64,000 nt of DNA from Flavobacterium sp. N2038 (GCF_025947185.1 NZ_CP110001.1:3100001-3164000), one strand, 5' to 3'; counted from the first letter of the stretch, positions 7,747 through 16,346 are shown. Notes: a model not told the origin generated them from the letters alone. Translations and numbers: made by a program.

Positions 7747-8979
7747 TTATTTTTTATCAATTTTATAAAGTCGGCCCCCATCTGTAACGGCATACAGAGC
7801 TCCGTCAATTCCCTGAGTAATATCTCTGAATCTTTGATTTTCTGATGCAAGCAGTCTTTCTTCGCCAATCACTTTGTTATTCGAGATCGCCAGACGTACA
7901 ATATGCATTCCGCTCAAAGCGCCAATAAACAAGTTGTTTTCCCACTCCGGAACGCGGTTACCCGTATAAAAAGTCATTCCGCTTGGTGAAACTACAGGAT
8001 CCCAGTAATACACTGGCTGCTCCATACCGCTTTGTTGCTGAATTCCTGCCCCTACTTTCTCCCCACTATATTCAATTCCGTACGTAATCGTTGGCCAACC
8101 GTAATTTAATCCGGCTTGCAAACGATTGATTTCATCACCTCCGCGAGGTCCGTGTTCGCTTTCCCAGATTTCACCCGAAGCAGAAAGTGCCAATCCTTGT
8201 GGATTTCTGTGCCCGATACTATACAACTCCGGCAAAGCTCCTGCCTGAGTAAATACGGGATTTCCCGCAGCAGCCTGCCCTTCTTTGGTAATTCTGATTA
8301 CTTTACCAAGCCCTGCTGAAACTGATTGTGCCAATGGTCTTGTTTCTAATACAGATCGCTCTCCGGTACTTACAATAAGATTTCCGGTTTTATCAAAAAG
8401 AATACGTCCACCATAATGCAATTCGCTCGGATTAGCCGGTTTTGCACGATAGATTACTGTCGCCCCTTCAATTGTTTTTTCATCGTTTGAAAGCCTTCCT
8501 TTCGCAACAGCGGTATTATTTCCGCCAGTAGAGGCTTCTGCAAAAACCCAGTAAATCATTCTGTTGGAAACAAAATCAGGATCAAGGCATAAACCCAATA
8601 ATCCGCCCTGACCACCAGGATTTACAGCAGGAATTCCCGTAATAGGACTGCTCACAACACCCGCAGTAGTAACAATACGCATTTGTCCGGCTTTTTCGGT
8701 TATCAAAAGCCTTCCATCAGGCAGACTTTTTACTCCCCAGGGATTTGATAAACTGCTTGTCACTATAACAGACTGATATTCTGTATTGGTTTTAACACCA
8801 TTTATACGGGTTTGTCCTGTAAATGCTGGCTTGTAAGCCGAATTTGGCGCATTGGTTTCTACGGGATCTGTGCTTGTTCCCGGATCTGCCGGCACATTAT
8901 TTTTATCATTTGAACAACTATTAAATGCAAATAAAGTTGTAGTAATTACTGTAAGGCAGGTTAAATTTTTCATTTTCAA
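7747..8979 (-). CDS. PQQ-dependent sugar dehydrogenase-like lipoprotein (YliI/Asd family)
   Basis: This 410-residue protein belongs to the soluble glucose/sorbosone dehydrogenase beta-propeller family. Seen: a lipoprotein signal with Cys22 (AFNSC), WGVKSLPDGRLLITEKAG, GQGGLLGLCLDPDF, LHYGGRILFDKTGNL, GHRNPQGLALS and SEHGPRGGDEIN. The last two hold the His and Arg that in homologues face PQQ. It should oxidise aldose sugars outside the cytoplasm. PQQ synthesis genes are not in view, so cofactor supply is unknown. A Thr/Asn/Pro linker (residues 30-50) separates the lipid anchor from the propeller. Confidence 0.88.
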   Translation of the reverse strand: MKMKNLTCLTVITTTLFAFNSCSNDKNNVPADPGTSTDPVETNAPNSAYKPAFTGQTRINGVKTNTEYQSVIVTSSLSNPWGVKSLPDGRLLITEKAGQMRIVTTAGVVSSPITGIPAVNPGGQGGLLGLCLDPDFVSNRMIYWVFAEASTGGNNTAVAKGRLSNDEKTIEGATVIYRAKPANPSELHYGGRILFDKTGNLIVSTGERSVLETRPLAQSVSAGLGKVIRITKEGQAAAGNPVFTQAGALPELYSIGHRNPQGLALSASGEIWESEHGPRGGDEINRLQAGLNYGWPTITYGIEYSGEKVGAGIQQQSGMEQPVYYWDPVVSPSGMTFYTGNRVPEWENNLFIGALSGMHIVRLAISNNKVIGEERLLASENQRFRDITQGIDGALYAVTDGGRLYKIDKK

Positions 8980-9100
8980 ATATTTATATTAAAAAAGTTA
9001 CTAATTTGGATGTTATAAATATCCGAAATTCTGTCTGTAAAATATTATATAATTCCCATGTTTAAATATGTAATCAACAAACGATCAAATAATTATATAA

Positions 9101-9126
9101 AAAAAACAGCCTGAGAGCTGTTTTTT
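9101..9126 (-). terminator. Terminator of the AraC-like gene
   Basis: AAAAAACAGC (9101-9110) pairs with GCTGTTTTTT (9117-9126) around CTGAGA. On the minus strand it is a 10-bp stem ending in T6, 25 bases after the stop codon. Confidence 0.82.
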
Positions 9127-9150
9127 GAAATAGTAGTTATGAGGTGCTTC

Positions 9151-9978
9151 CTAGCTAGCTAATTTTTGGTTGTATAATTTAAAAGGTAAATGATATTTGG
9201 TTTTTAAAAATCTTGGGGAATTTCGAGATCCTAAACCTGTCACAGCAATCAATTCAGAGAAGCTCATCTGTGAAATTCTTTTAATCCCATTGATTGGTTT
9301 TTGCATTAAAACCATAATAAAATCAAGGGTTTTCAGGTAATTGTAACTATGTTGCGCTAACTCCATTTCAAGAATATTTTTCAAAATACTTTTCTTTACC
9401 AAATTCCCCACAATCCCCTTCTGCGGAACAGCTTTATATTCCTGCAGCTTCTCAGAAATTCTTGAATTCTCTCTTCCCACATAAATATAATTTCCCGAAT
9501 CATTCGTGAATCTCTTTTTAACTTCTGATGTTAACTGCATATTTTTACTTTGCCCCATTTGGGTTGTTGGCATTCCCAATAAAGTAAACTGAATCCGTTT
9601 ATGACTTTCGAAGTATAAAACACTATTGATAACAGATGAATTACTTAAAATGGCTGTCTGGCTTTTTTTAAGACTCTTTTTTTCTCCGTTTGCACCAAAA
9701 GTGTGGGTGATATTTCCGCTTTCACAATAGACAAAAAACACAGGCGCCGACTGAAACGACTCTATACTTAAACTCACATCCTGATGAAAAACAAGATCAA
9801 AATGCATAAAAATGATTTTATCATCAAAACGGGTTCCTTTAATAGAACCTTTTGTCCATCGGGATTTAATATCTAGGTTATAATCATTATGTTCTGCCGT
9901 AAGTTTTCCGCTAAAACTATCTTTCAGATCGTTAAAAACGGCATCAATTCCTCCTGTATTTATGTAAAGTTTTTTCAT
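9151..9978 (-). CDS. AraC-like regulator with a shortened C-terminal DNA-binding domain
   Basis: The 275-residue protein has an N-terminal cupin-like sensor region (FFVYCESGNITHTFG near 80, then SLKKSQTAIL) like AraC regulators. The C-terminus ends with FSELIAVTGLGSRNSPRFLKT-type sequence followed by KYHLPFKLYNQKLAS. This aligns with the first helix-turn-helix of an AraC domain, and the protein stops where the second helix-turn-helix should begin. Only about 50 residues follow the sensor-linker instead of the usual 100. No matching continuation appears in other frames before the terminator. It may bind DNA weakly, act as a sensor only, or belong to a short Bacteroidota subfamily. Confidence 0.65.
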   Translation of the reverse strand: MKKLYINTGGIDAVFNDLKDSFSGKLTAEHNDYNLDIKSRWTKGSIKGTRFDDKIIFMHFDLVFHQDVSLSIESFQSAPVFFVYCESGNITHTFGANGEKKSLKKSQTAILSNSSVINSVLYFESHKRIQFTLLGMPTTQMGQSKNMQLTSEVKKRFTNDSGNYIYVGRENSRISEKLQEYKAVPQKGIVGNLVKKSILKNILEMELAQHSYNYLKTLDFIMVLMQKPINGIKRISQMSFSELIAVTGLGSRNSPRFLKTKYHLPFKLYNQKLAS

Positions 9979-10129
9979 TTTGATGTGATTTAGAAAACTT
10001 ATTTATACTTAGTTAGTTTACAATAATGCGTTTTAGTTTTCAACTCATTTTGTATATTTCAAATTTCGTATTTATTGTAAATCAAATCTTTATACAATTT
10101 CAATTAGAACTTTCATAATTATTATTAAG

Positions 10130-10261
10130 GTGCAAAGGATCAAAGGGATAGAGGTTCAAAGGTTCTTCCGGCTGACACTCATAAATCCCTAAATACTGTA
10201 ATAAAAAAACTTAGCATCTCAGAACCTTAGAGCCTTAGCGCCTTAGAATCTTAGAACCTAA
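10130..10261. repeat. CAAAGG-type and CTTAG-type intergenic repeats
   Basis: The 360-base gap 9979-10338 holds two short-period families. A GCAAAGGATCAAAGGG-like run lies at 10131-10166. A run of CTTAG words (CTTAGCATCTCAGAACCTTA, then CTTAGCGCCTTAGAATCTTA) lies at 10211-10260. Both word families recur near 18.1, 19.2, 20.6 and 27.7 kb. Confidence 0.75.
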
Positions 10262-10301
10262 GCAAAAAAAACAGCCGCCACAGACTAAATCTGAAACGAC
10301 T
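10262..10301 (-). terminator. Terminator of the 112-residue gene
   Basis: On the minus strand, CAGTCG (10300-10295) pairs with CGGCTG (10276-10271), inside which CAGA pairs with TCTG. T8 follows. The stem has a 3-base internal mismatch. Confidence 0.7.
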
Positions 10302-10338
10302 GCTCCTCAGCAAAATAAAAATACCTATCTATTTTATT

Positions 10339-10677
10339 TTAAGTAAGTTCATTGATGTCTGCATTTTTTGAATAATTTTTCTTCGGAATGTCTTTAAAAA
10401 ACTCCGCTTCGTCTAAATCTGCCGTTGGGCCGTAGCCAATTAAATGTGTTCCCTTTTTCTGATCTTTGGTTTCAATAACATATAAAATAGACATATCATC
10501 AGGGTCACTCATTCCTTCATATCTATGGTGGGCTACAATAAAGATTTCGTCTGGTTTATAAGCATATTTAGTATCTGAATCAATTAGACAGCCATCTTCA
10601 AACAAATAATTGGCTGAATAGCCCTCATTTTGATATTTCTCAATATAATCGGTTTCGTGTTTTTGTTCCTTTTTCAT
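10339..10677 (-). CDS. Small Bacteroidota protein of the family often mislabelled phosphoribosylpyrophosphate synthetase
   Basis: The 112-residue protein resembles a family of about 100 residues in Bacteroidota with the pattern YEGMSDPDD, then ILYVIET, then GTHLIGYG (residues 52-80). Databases often give these a phosphoribosylpyrophosphate synthetase label, but they are far too short and lack the PRPP loop, so that name should not be trusted. It has no signal peptide and is probably cytoplasmic. Function is unknown. It sits directly downstream of two decayed genes on the same strand and has its own terminator. Confidence 0.75.
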   Translation of the reverse strand: MKKEQKHETDYIEKYQNEGYSANYLFEDGCLIDSDTKYAYKPDEIFIVAHHRYEGMSDPDDMSILYVIETKDQKKGTHLIGYGPTADLDEAEFFKDIPKKNYSKNADINELT

Positions 10678-10719
10678 GACTTAAAATTTGAATTAAGAAT
10701 TGATTCCATCTTGTTTTAT

Positions 10720-11440
10720 CAAATTTCATCATAGTAAACAAATAACATTAACTCAATTAATTTTAAAATTGCCTCATTCAAAAAAGTCTTATCCAGCTCC
10801 TAAAATGCACACAAAATCTCATAAAGCATATCACTAATCTTTATCTAATCTCTATTGCGATTTATTAGTCCTCGAAATAACAAGCAACACCTTGATTTAA
10901 CAATAATCCCTTTCATCTTCAAAGCATTCACAACTTCAAACCAAATTCTGATGTTTTAAAACAAAAAAAATACTGGTTTTAAATACATTACAATTGTTAC
11001 TTAAAGCAATTCTTTAGATTATTAACTAGAGTAAAAAGCTCCAGAATCCCATATAAACGAATGCAAATAATTGAAAAATCCTTAAAATGGACTGTAGTAA
11101 TTTTGAATAATTCACACTGCAAAACGCAATATTGCTTTACTGAATTACAAAATTTATAAAAGCCTGAAAGCAATTTTTCGCAATCTGTAAACTTGTTACT
11201 ATTTGCCATTTCTTTGGGTGTTTTTACCGAAAAAATAAAACTATCAGGTGTTTTATGGCATCACTTTCCGACTATTCTGACAGTCGAAAAGCTGTAAAAG
11301 CTCCCGTTGAACTAAAACAACTTAAAATACTGGTAATAAAACACAAACATACATCAACCTGACAAACTGTCTGGGTAAAAATTCCCTTTCCAAAGGCGAT
11401 TATTGCAACCCGGGCAACCTATAAAGATTTGATTTTTCAT
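10720..11440 (-). pseudogene. Decayed DUF72 domain gene
   Basis: Translating the minus strand and following frameshifts gives a recognisable DUF72 protein. It starts at the ATG at 11440 with MKNQIFIGCPGCNNRLWKG then NFYPDSLSG and a stop. It continues in another frame as FVFYYQYFKLF, stop, FNGSFYSFSTVRI, then HKTPDSFIFSVKTPKE, NKFTDCEKLLSGFYK, and a shifted YSKLLQSIL. A segment WFEVVNALKMKGIIVKS (about 10948-10898) and ELDKTFLNEAILKLIE (about 10800-10753) complete the match. There are several stops and shifts. The 70-codon frame 10997-11209 is only one surviving piece. The 3' boundary is approximate. Confidence 0.75.
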
Positions 11441-11985
11441 GTCTAAAGTTCTTAGCCGTTAATACAGAAAAAACCTCAGCGATTTTTTTTCCCTGTGTGT
11501 TTTCTGATGCAAAGTAAATTGCATCTCAAAACATTCTTTTTGGGTATATGCGAGCCAATATTTCTTTAGCTCAAATTTTTTCCACCAATGCAAAAATTCA
11601 AAACTGTAAATCGAATATTCAGCAATAAGCCCGTCTATTTTTTCTGATGAAGTTTTCCGGTCAAAGATTCAGAATGAATAAAACAACGATAGAAAACTTC
11701 ATTTTTTATACTATTCCCTCTCCTGAAAATATATTCTGATTTAAAATGACATCACAAATCATTTCGTCAGGAATTTTATCAATACTTTGTTTTGCTTTTT
11801 TCGGATTCCAGTTCTCATTCAAAACATCATCACTCCAGTCATAATACTGATTGACCTCAGCTTTCAGAATATTAACTGAGCAGGTGTAAATGTTGATTTC
11901 TCCGTTTGAAAAGTCTAAATGCAACATTGATGCGTTTTATGTTTTTTTCATTAATTCAGTAGACTCCGAACATCAGTAATTGTTT
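11441..11985 (-). pseudogene. Decayed Fpg/Nei-type DNA glycosylase gene
   Basis: The minus strand spells a formamidopyrimidine/endonuclease VIII family protein in pieces. These are LLMFGVY, stop, INEKN (about 11979-11940); the open piece LHLDFSNGEINIYTC to NQNIFSGEG (11706-11927); after a stop KNEVFYRCFIHSESLTGKL; then in a new frame IDGLIAEYSIYSFEF and KKFELKKYWLAYTQKEC. A ruined zinc-finger end is read as GFFCING. The N-terminal 70 residues, including the catalytic proline region, are missing. It abuts the DUF72 remnant on the same strand, so the two were probably one operon. Confidence 0.78.
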
Positions 11986-12163
11986 TTTTTTAAATTAATA
12001 GAATATAAAATCCCCCCTCAGCTTTAAATCAGTTATAGATTTTTCTAATTAAATTCCATTCTAAACATCTGTTAATTATACAATTGCAAAAAACAATTCT
12101 ATAAAGAAAACCAGCACTGTCAGCACTAGATTTGTATTATAGAAACTATAAAAATTCAACATC

Positions 12164-12619
12164 ATGAATACTACAGATAAAAGAAACAGCATTTACAATA
12201 GTGATCAGCGCCATCAGAATACTTCAGACAGAAATACGGTCATGAATGAAGAGCTTTATGATTTAGACGACATTAAAACAACAGACAACGATAATGCAGA
12301 AATTGCAAATCGAGGCTATACCATTCGGAACGGACATAATCCGGATAAACCAAATCCTGATGAGGAAGAAGATTTAAATGATGATTTTCATAATCAGCGG
12401 GACCTCGAAGATCATAATGATAATTATGAAATCGAGCTGGAAGACAATCCTGATAAAAATGAGAATGACGAATTTGACAATCCCGACGACAGTTTCGAAA
12501 ATGATTTTAACGAAACCGAAGATGAGCTTGACGATATTGACGACGAGGACGATGAGGACGATGATGCAGACGAATACATCGAAGATGACGTACAGGAAGA
12601 AGATCCGAGGAAATTTTAA
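12164..12619 (+). CDS. Extremely acidic Asp/Glu/Asn-rich protein
   Basis: The 151-residue product has no recognisable fold. The first third is Asn/Asp/Thr-rich and polar. The last third is almost only Asp and Glu (for example DELDDIDDEDDEDDDADEY), ending DPRKF. It has no signal peptide or membrane segment and is likely disordered. A second open frame overlapping it (12378-12626) is an artefact of GAT/GAC-rich codons. Similar acidic proteins in Flavobacterium are unnamed. A histone-like, cation-binding or chaperone role would be speculation. It has its own terminator shared with the opposite gene. Confidence 0.7.
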   Translation: MNTTDKRNSIYNSDQRHQNTSDRNTVMNEELYDLDDIKTTDNDNAEIANRGYTIRNGHNPDKPNPDEEEDLNDDFHNQRDLEDHNDNYEIELEDNPDKNENDEFDNPDDSFENDFNETEDELDDIDDEDDEDDDADEYIEDDVQEEDPRKF

Positions 12620-12638
12620 TTTATAACATTATAAAAAT

Positions 12639-12676
12639 CAAAAAACCGTTAAGTAATGCACTTAACGGCTTTTTTT
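12639..12676. terminator. Bidirectional terminator
   Basis: CCGTTAAGT (12646-12654) pairs perfectly with ACTTAACGG (12660-12668). An A run lies to the left and a T run to the right, so both converging genes can use it. Confidence 0.88.
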
Positions 12677-12689
12677 AGGAGAATAATCA

Positions 12690-13337
12690 CTAGTCTCCAA
12701 TTTTTTCAAGAGTTGGTATGTCATCCATTCTTTGCAAACGTTCTATCAATCCTGTTCTGGCTTCGCTTAATTCCATTTCGGCTTTGCCCAGCTCTTTATA
12801 CCATTCTTCTTTTCCGGTTTTCGAATTTTCGATTTTGCGCATGATTTCATAGATCTCACCTTCGGCTTCCATTACTTTTAGACGTTTGTAGTACGTGAGA
12901 CTTTCCGTCATATGCGCCAAAGCAATCATAGCGGTCAGGAACGGATGATTGTTGGTTACATTTACATCTTTTATTCTTCCGTGTTCGAGTTCTACCTTTA
13001 GAGCAAATGCAAATTCTTCAGTATTAAACTTTTCATGCTTGCTCTTAGGATTTAAATAGGCTTTAATAGCTTCAACATTGTCCATTGTAGACAAATTAAC
13101 ATCGGTTTGTTTACTGCCCATTAAATCTTTATAAACCACATTAGCAATAGCCCTGGCCTCTTCGTTTGTTGGATCGTTTTCAGGTTTTTCGAAATCACGC
13201 GTTCCCCAATCCCAGTTTTTAGGATGCACAGGCTTTATGTATTTTTCGCAAAAATCTGTCACATCGTTTTTCAAGCTTACCATTTCGTCCTCTCTTTTGA
13301 TGTAAACATCCTGATAAGCACCACTTTTTGTTCCCAT
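12690..13337 (-). CDS. DUF5661-like protein
   Basis: The 215-residue cytoplasmic protein contains a segment FNTEEFAFALKVELEHG followed by PFLTAMIALAHMTESLTYYK (about residues 104-150). This matches the DUF5661 pattern of an acidic helix, LEHG, and a later ALAHL-x-E-x-x-x-YY. A C-terminal coiled coil (about 150-205) is rich in Glu and Lys. The function is unknown. The neighbours (DUF1328, topoisomerase IB, SAP/Rho-N-like protein) form a set often seen in stress or DNA-maintenance islands of Bacteroidota. Confidence 0.65.
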   Translation of the reverse strand: MGTKSGAYQDVYIKREDEMVSLKNDVTDFCEKYIKPVHPKNWDWGTRDFEKPENDPTNEEARAIANVVYKDLMGSKQTDVNLSTMDNVEAIKAYLNPKSKHEKFNTEEFAFALKVELEHGRIKDVNVTNNHPFLTAMIALAHMTESLTYYKRLKVMEAEGEIYEIMRKIENSKTGKEEWYKELGKAEMELSEARTGLIERLQRMDDIPTLEKIGD

Positions 13338-13418
13338 GATAAATATTTTTAAAAGATAAACGACACATGTATCGAAATAAATGTGCCGTTTTAATCGGTT
13401 ATTTTACTGAATTCCTCG

Positions 13419-13580
13419 TTATACACTTCGTCTGCCACTGATAAGCGAAATGATAAATAACACTAAGAATATAAAAAATAGAATTTTTGCTATACTAGCG
13501 GCTCCGGCAGCAATTCCGCCAAAACCAAATATTCCCGCAACTATTGCCAGAATAATAAATATGACTGTCCAACGTAACAT
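13419..13580 (-). CDS. DUF1328 small membrane protein (53 residues)
   Basis: This gene is too short for routine length cut-offs. The frame starts at the ATG at 13580 with [20 protein letters not shown], continues [16 protein letters not shown] and ends SGRRSV. It matches the DUF1328/YtjA family of two-helix inner-membrane peptides, including the GFGGIA turn between the helices. Such genes are often induced by envelope or osmotic stress. It lies in the 350-base gap between the DUF5661-like gene and topoisomerase IB on the same strand. Confidence 0.92.
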   Translation of the reverse strand: MLRWTVIFIILAIVAGIFGFGGIAAGAASIAKILFFIFLVLFIISLISGRRSV

Positions 13581-13689
13581 AATAATTGATTTTTAGTTAA
13601 TAATGACTTTGTTTGTTTCTCAAATTTCATACTTTTTAAAGAGAAGTATTAACTCTAAATGTTTTATTTATAACCCTATAAATTGTGAT

Positions 13690-14775
13690 TTACAATAAGT
13701 TGACCTGATAATTCTCGATCAACTCTGCAAAAGCAGTTTCTGATCTTGAAAAATACTTTTTGGTGCTTCGGTTTTTTTTTGCTTTATCAAAATACTGCTT
13801 AATCGAACCATCTTCGTAAGTTGAAACCAGTAAAGGATGAACGTAATAATTTTTGCAGACATTTCTTGTATTCCCCAGTGCCTCAGCAGTTGCATCATAT
13901 GCAGTTAGAATATTCTTTTTAATTTCTTTTTCGTCAGTAGTTATTCCCATTTCCATTAGGTTTTCAAAAAATACAATCGAAGCCGCCCAGGTTCTAAAAT
14001 CTTTGGCACTGAAGTATTCTCCGGAAATGTTATGCAAATATTCATTGACCATATGACTGTCTAGTACTTTCTTTTCGCCATTGGAATCATAATACTTAAA
14101 AACTTCCCAACCCGGAATTTCTTCACAACGGCTTACCAGTTTTATTAATTGCCTGTTTCGGGTCGTAATCGTATGCTGTTTTCCTTTTTTACCAATAAAC
14201 TCAAACCTTAGCGAGTTTTTATTAATGTTAATATGCCGCTTGCGCAAAGTCGAAAGTCCGTACGATTTATTGTCTTTGGCATACTTTTCATTTCCAATTC
14301 TGATATGCGTTTCCTCCATCAATCGAATAACAAGCGCTATAACCTTATTTTTAGACCACTCCATCTCTTCTAAATCCTGATCGACACATTTCCTTATCGA
14401 AGGTAGTTTTTGTCCAAATTCGGCGATTTTATAGAATTTTGTCTGATTCCGTATTTGATTCCACTTTGGATGGTAGCGATATTGTTTCCTGTTTTTAATA
14501 TCTAAACCAACTGCCTGCAAATGTCCGTTGGCCAAATCTGAAATCCTGACATTTACCCAGGCCGGCGGCAAAACCAAACTATTAAAGCGTTTCAATTCGC
14601 TTTTCTGTTTGATGAAACGGCCATTCTTTCTATATACAAATCCTTCTTTTTCCTGCAATCGCTCAATAGGCAATTTCTGATTGCTGATATAGACCAAATC
14701 TAATTTCTCCAGTACCAATTGTGGTGACTTGATTAATTGATTCATCATTTTTTCCTGAGCGATTTTTCCTGGCAT
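13690..14775 (-). CDS. DNA topoisomerase IB (eukaryote/poxvirus-like)
   Basis: The 361-residue enzyme relaxes supercoils by nicking and rejoining one strand through a 3' phosphotyrosine. The catalytic set is visible: Arg159 in HIRIGNE, Lys near 197 in IGKKGKQH, Arg261 in AKDFRTWA, and Tyr311 in NVCKNYYVHP (Tyr310 is adjacent, but position 311 precedes V-H-P as in homologues). Length fits bacterial topoisomerase IB. The start is taken at MPGKIAQ; a second Met pair at residues 10-11 could also serve. It is followed on the same strand by the DUF1328 gene and preceded by a small partner gene 11 bases upstream, suggesting an operon. Confidence 0.93.
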   Translation of the reverse strand: MPGKIAQEKMMNQLIKSPQLVLEKLDLVYISNQKLPIERLQEKEGFVYRKNGRFIKQKSELKRFNSLVLPPAWVNVRISDLANGHLQAVGLDIKNRKQYRYHPKWNQIRNQTKFYKIAEFGQKLPSIRKCVDQDLEEMEWSKNKVIALVIRLMEETHIRIGNEKYAKDNKSYGLSTLRKRHININKNSLRFEFIGKKGKQHTITTRNRQLIKLVSRCEEIPGWEVFKYYDSNGEKKVLDSHMVNEYLHNISGEYFSAKDFRTWAASIVFFENLMEMGITTDEKEIKKNILTAYDATAEALGNTRNVCKNYYVHPLLVSTYEDGSIKQYFDKAKKNRSTKKYFSRSETAFAELIENYQVNLL

Positions 14776-14786
14776 GATTTTAAACT

Positions 14787-15026
14787 TTAGTTGTTTCTCA
14801 AAGAATATATTAATGCTTTCTTATTCATATACGAACGCCCTTTAATCCCCACTTTTGTGGCTTGTTTGAGCAAATCGACTTTTGTCCATTCTTCATAAGG
14901 CTTTGCTTTTCCGCCTTTTTCTCCCGCATCTGGTGTGTTGGCAATTCGAGCTGATTTCTCTTTACTGTAACCTTTTTTTACCAATGCCTCATATTGCGCT
15001 TCATTCTTAATTCGTGGATTTGGCAT
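14787..15026 (-). CDS. Small basic protein with a SAP/Rho-N-like C-terminus (DUF7218-like)
   Basis: The 79-residue protein begins MPNPRIKNEAQYEALVKKGY, then SKEKSARIANTP, a pattern shared by small DUF7218-type proteins. It ends with a helix-loop-helix (WTKVDLLKQATKVGIKGRSY, then MNKKALIYSL) like the N-terminal domain of Rho or a SAP motif, which bind nucleic acid. It lies 11 bases upstream of topoisomerase IB, so the pair is probably co-transcribed. Binding DNA beside topoisomerase is inference. Confidence 0.8.
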   Translation of the reverse strand: MPNPRIKNEAQYEALVKKGYSKEKSARIANTPDAGEKGGKAKPYEEWTKVDLLKQATKVGIKGRSYMNKKALIYSLRNN

Positions 15027-15132
15027 GACCTATTTTTTTTAGATTAATAATCTTAAATATATGGTATTCCAAAGTTCATCGAAAAGACAGATTTTTCTGT
15101 TATATAATTTTGGGGTTAACTTTCATAATTTG

Positions 15133-15179
15133 AGTTTTTTGTTAGTCGAAAGTTTTAAAGTCGAAAGTCATAAAGTCCG
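15133..15179. repeat. AAAGTC-type short repeat
   Basis: The words TCGAAAGT, TAAAGTCGAAAGTC and ATAAAGTCCG follow one another. The same family appears as an inverted pair at 51181-51302. Confidence 0.65.
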
Positions 15180-15183
15180 GAGC

Positions 15184-15216
15184 AAAAAAAATCCCAATTC
15201 TTTTGGAATTGGGGTT
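15184..15216 (-). terminator. Terminator of the three-gene exported-protein cluster
   Basis: AATCCCAATTC (15190-15200) pairs with GAATTGGGGTT (15206-15216). On the minus strand this is followed by T7 and lies 20 bases past the stop of the last gene. Confidence 0.85.
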
Positions 15217-15236
15217 TTATAATTTTACAAGGGAGA

Positions 15237-15914
15237 TTATTTAACTTTTTTAAAACTAAATATTTTTTCCTTTTTTATCTGGGTTTCATAAGAAATATCG
15301 AATCCTATTTTATCTGCATTTAATTTCAGCAGAGAAATTTTATCTTTTTTAATTTTCTTCCCTTTAATAATTATATCAGTGCCAAAATAACCTTTAAACT
15401 CAATTTCCAGATTTGTCTTGCTGATTTTATATTCAATTTTGGTAACAGTAAAATCTGCTTTATTCTTAATAGATGCAGGATTTAGTATTTTAATTATTTT
15501 TTGATCAAAACCTAAAGAAACTCCTTGTGCTCCAATCTCTATTCTACCACTTCCTTCTGAATTTTCTTTATCTATAAGCTCCTCAAAACTAACAGGAAAT
15601 GAAGCAAATTTCTCTCTTAAATTCACGTTGAATCTTAAAATTACTCCCGAATGTAAAAAATTATACTCCCGTACAGACGTTGGTACGACTTTAAAGGCAT
15701 AAAAACCACTAGATCTACTCGTAGATGTTTGTACATCTCCTACATAAATGGTTTTACTAGCAACTTTTAATTCTTCTCTAAAATAATTAATCTCCGGACT
15801 AAATAGAGATTCATCTGGATCATTTAAAAAGAAATCTGTAAATCTTGGATAATATGCTTGCGCAGAAACACTAAGATTTAAAAGAAACAATATAAAAAGG
15901 AAAAGTTTTTTCAT
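15237..15914 (-). CDS. Exported protein of unknown function
   Basis: I start at the ATG at 15914 (MKKLFLFILF), because that gives a clean signal peptide cut after VSAQ. The longer frame adds seven residues overlapping the upstream gene. The mature 205 residues are beta-rich with a lysine-rich end (KGKKIKKDKISLLKL, KKEKIFSFKKVK). No family is recognised. It is the last of three minus-strand genes (17219 to 15237) with short gaps and a shared terminator, so it is probably an operon of envelope-associated unknowns. Confidence 0.7.
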   Translation of the reverse strand: MKKLFLFILFLLNLSVSAQAYYPRFTDFFLNDPDESLFSPEINYFREELKVASKTIYVGDVQTSTSRSSGFYAFKVVPTSVREYNFLHSGVILRFNVNLREKFASFPVSFEELIDKENSEGSGRIEIGAQGVSLGFDQKIIKILNPASIKNKADFTVTKIEYKISKTNLEIEFKGYFGTDIIIKGKKIKKDKISLLKLNADKIGFDISYETQIKKEKIFSFKKVK

Positions 15915-15925
15915 TATTAAATTAA

Positions 15926-16321
15926 TTAGCTCCAACTCATATTTATTAAAACTGTATTTCCTTCTATTTCAACTTTTCCTCCATAAGCGTCACTATCTCT
16001 TGGATGAATTTCATACGTTTTAATTCCATTTTTTATTTCAGGTTTGACATTCCTAAAACCTCTGCTTTTTAAAATCCAATTTTTAATTGCAGGTTTAGAA
16101 CTTTTAAATTCAATAATAAATTGTCTGGTAAACATACTTCCTCTTTTTTCTAGACGAAAAATAGCAGCATCCTTAGGAATTTCATTTAATTGTCCCCAGC
16201 TTAAGGCGGCTTTAATCGCATCTTCTTTTTGCCAAGGCATAACAAATGACGAAAAGAAATTTAAGTAAAGAAAAAACATTCCTAAAAATAGTACTACAGC
16301 AATTACCTTAGTTATTTTCAT
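15926..16321 (-). CDS. Membrane-anchored hypothetical protein
   Basis: This 131-residue protein has one N-terminal hydrophobic segment (VIAVVLFLGMFFLYLNFF, residues 6-23) that reads as an uncleaved anchor. It is followed by a soluble domain of about 100 residues outside the cytoplasm. A late motif, KTYEIHPRDSDAYGGKVEIE, is the most distinctive part. I recognise no family. It lies 11 bases upstream of the next gene and 25 bases downstream of the previous one. Confidence 0.68.
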   Translation of the reverse strand: MKITKVIAVVLFLGMFFLYLNFFSSFVMPWQKEDAIKAALSWGQLNEIPKDAAIFRLEKRGSMFTRQFIIEFKSSKPAIKNWILKSRGFRNVKPEIKNGIKTYEIHPRDSDAYGGKVEIEGNTVLINMSWS

Positions 16322-16346
16322 TTGAAATTGAATTTATGCTAAACAT

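Noticed and set aside
10997..11209. 70-codon frame as a gene
   Set aside because: It is one surviving piece of the DUF72 pseudogene; matching segments lie before and after it in other frames.
11706..11927. 73-codon frame as a gene
   Set aside because: It is the open middle piece of the Fpg/Nei pseudogene, with family sequence continuing past both ends.
12378..12626. Second frame overlapping the acidic gene
   Set aside because: It is a Met/Ile/Thr/Lys-rich shadow created by GAT/GAC-rich codons of the real frame.
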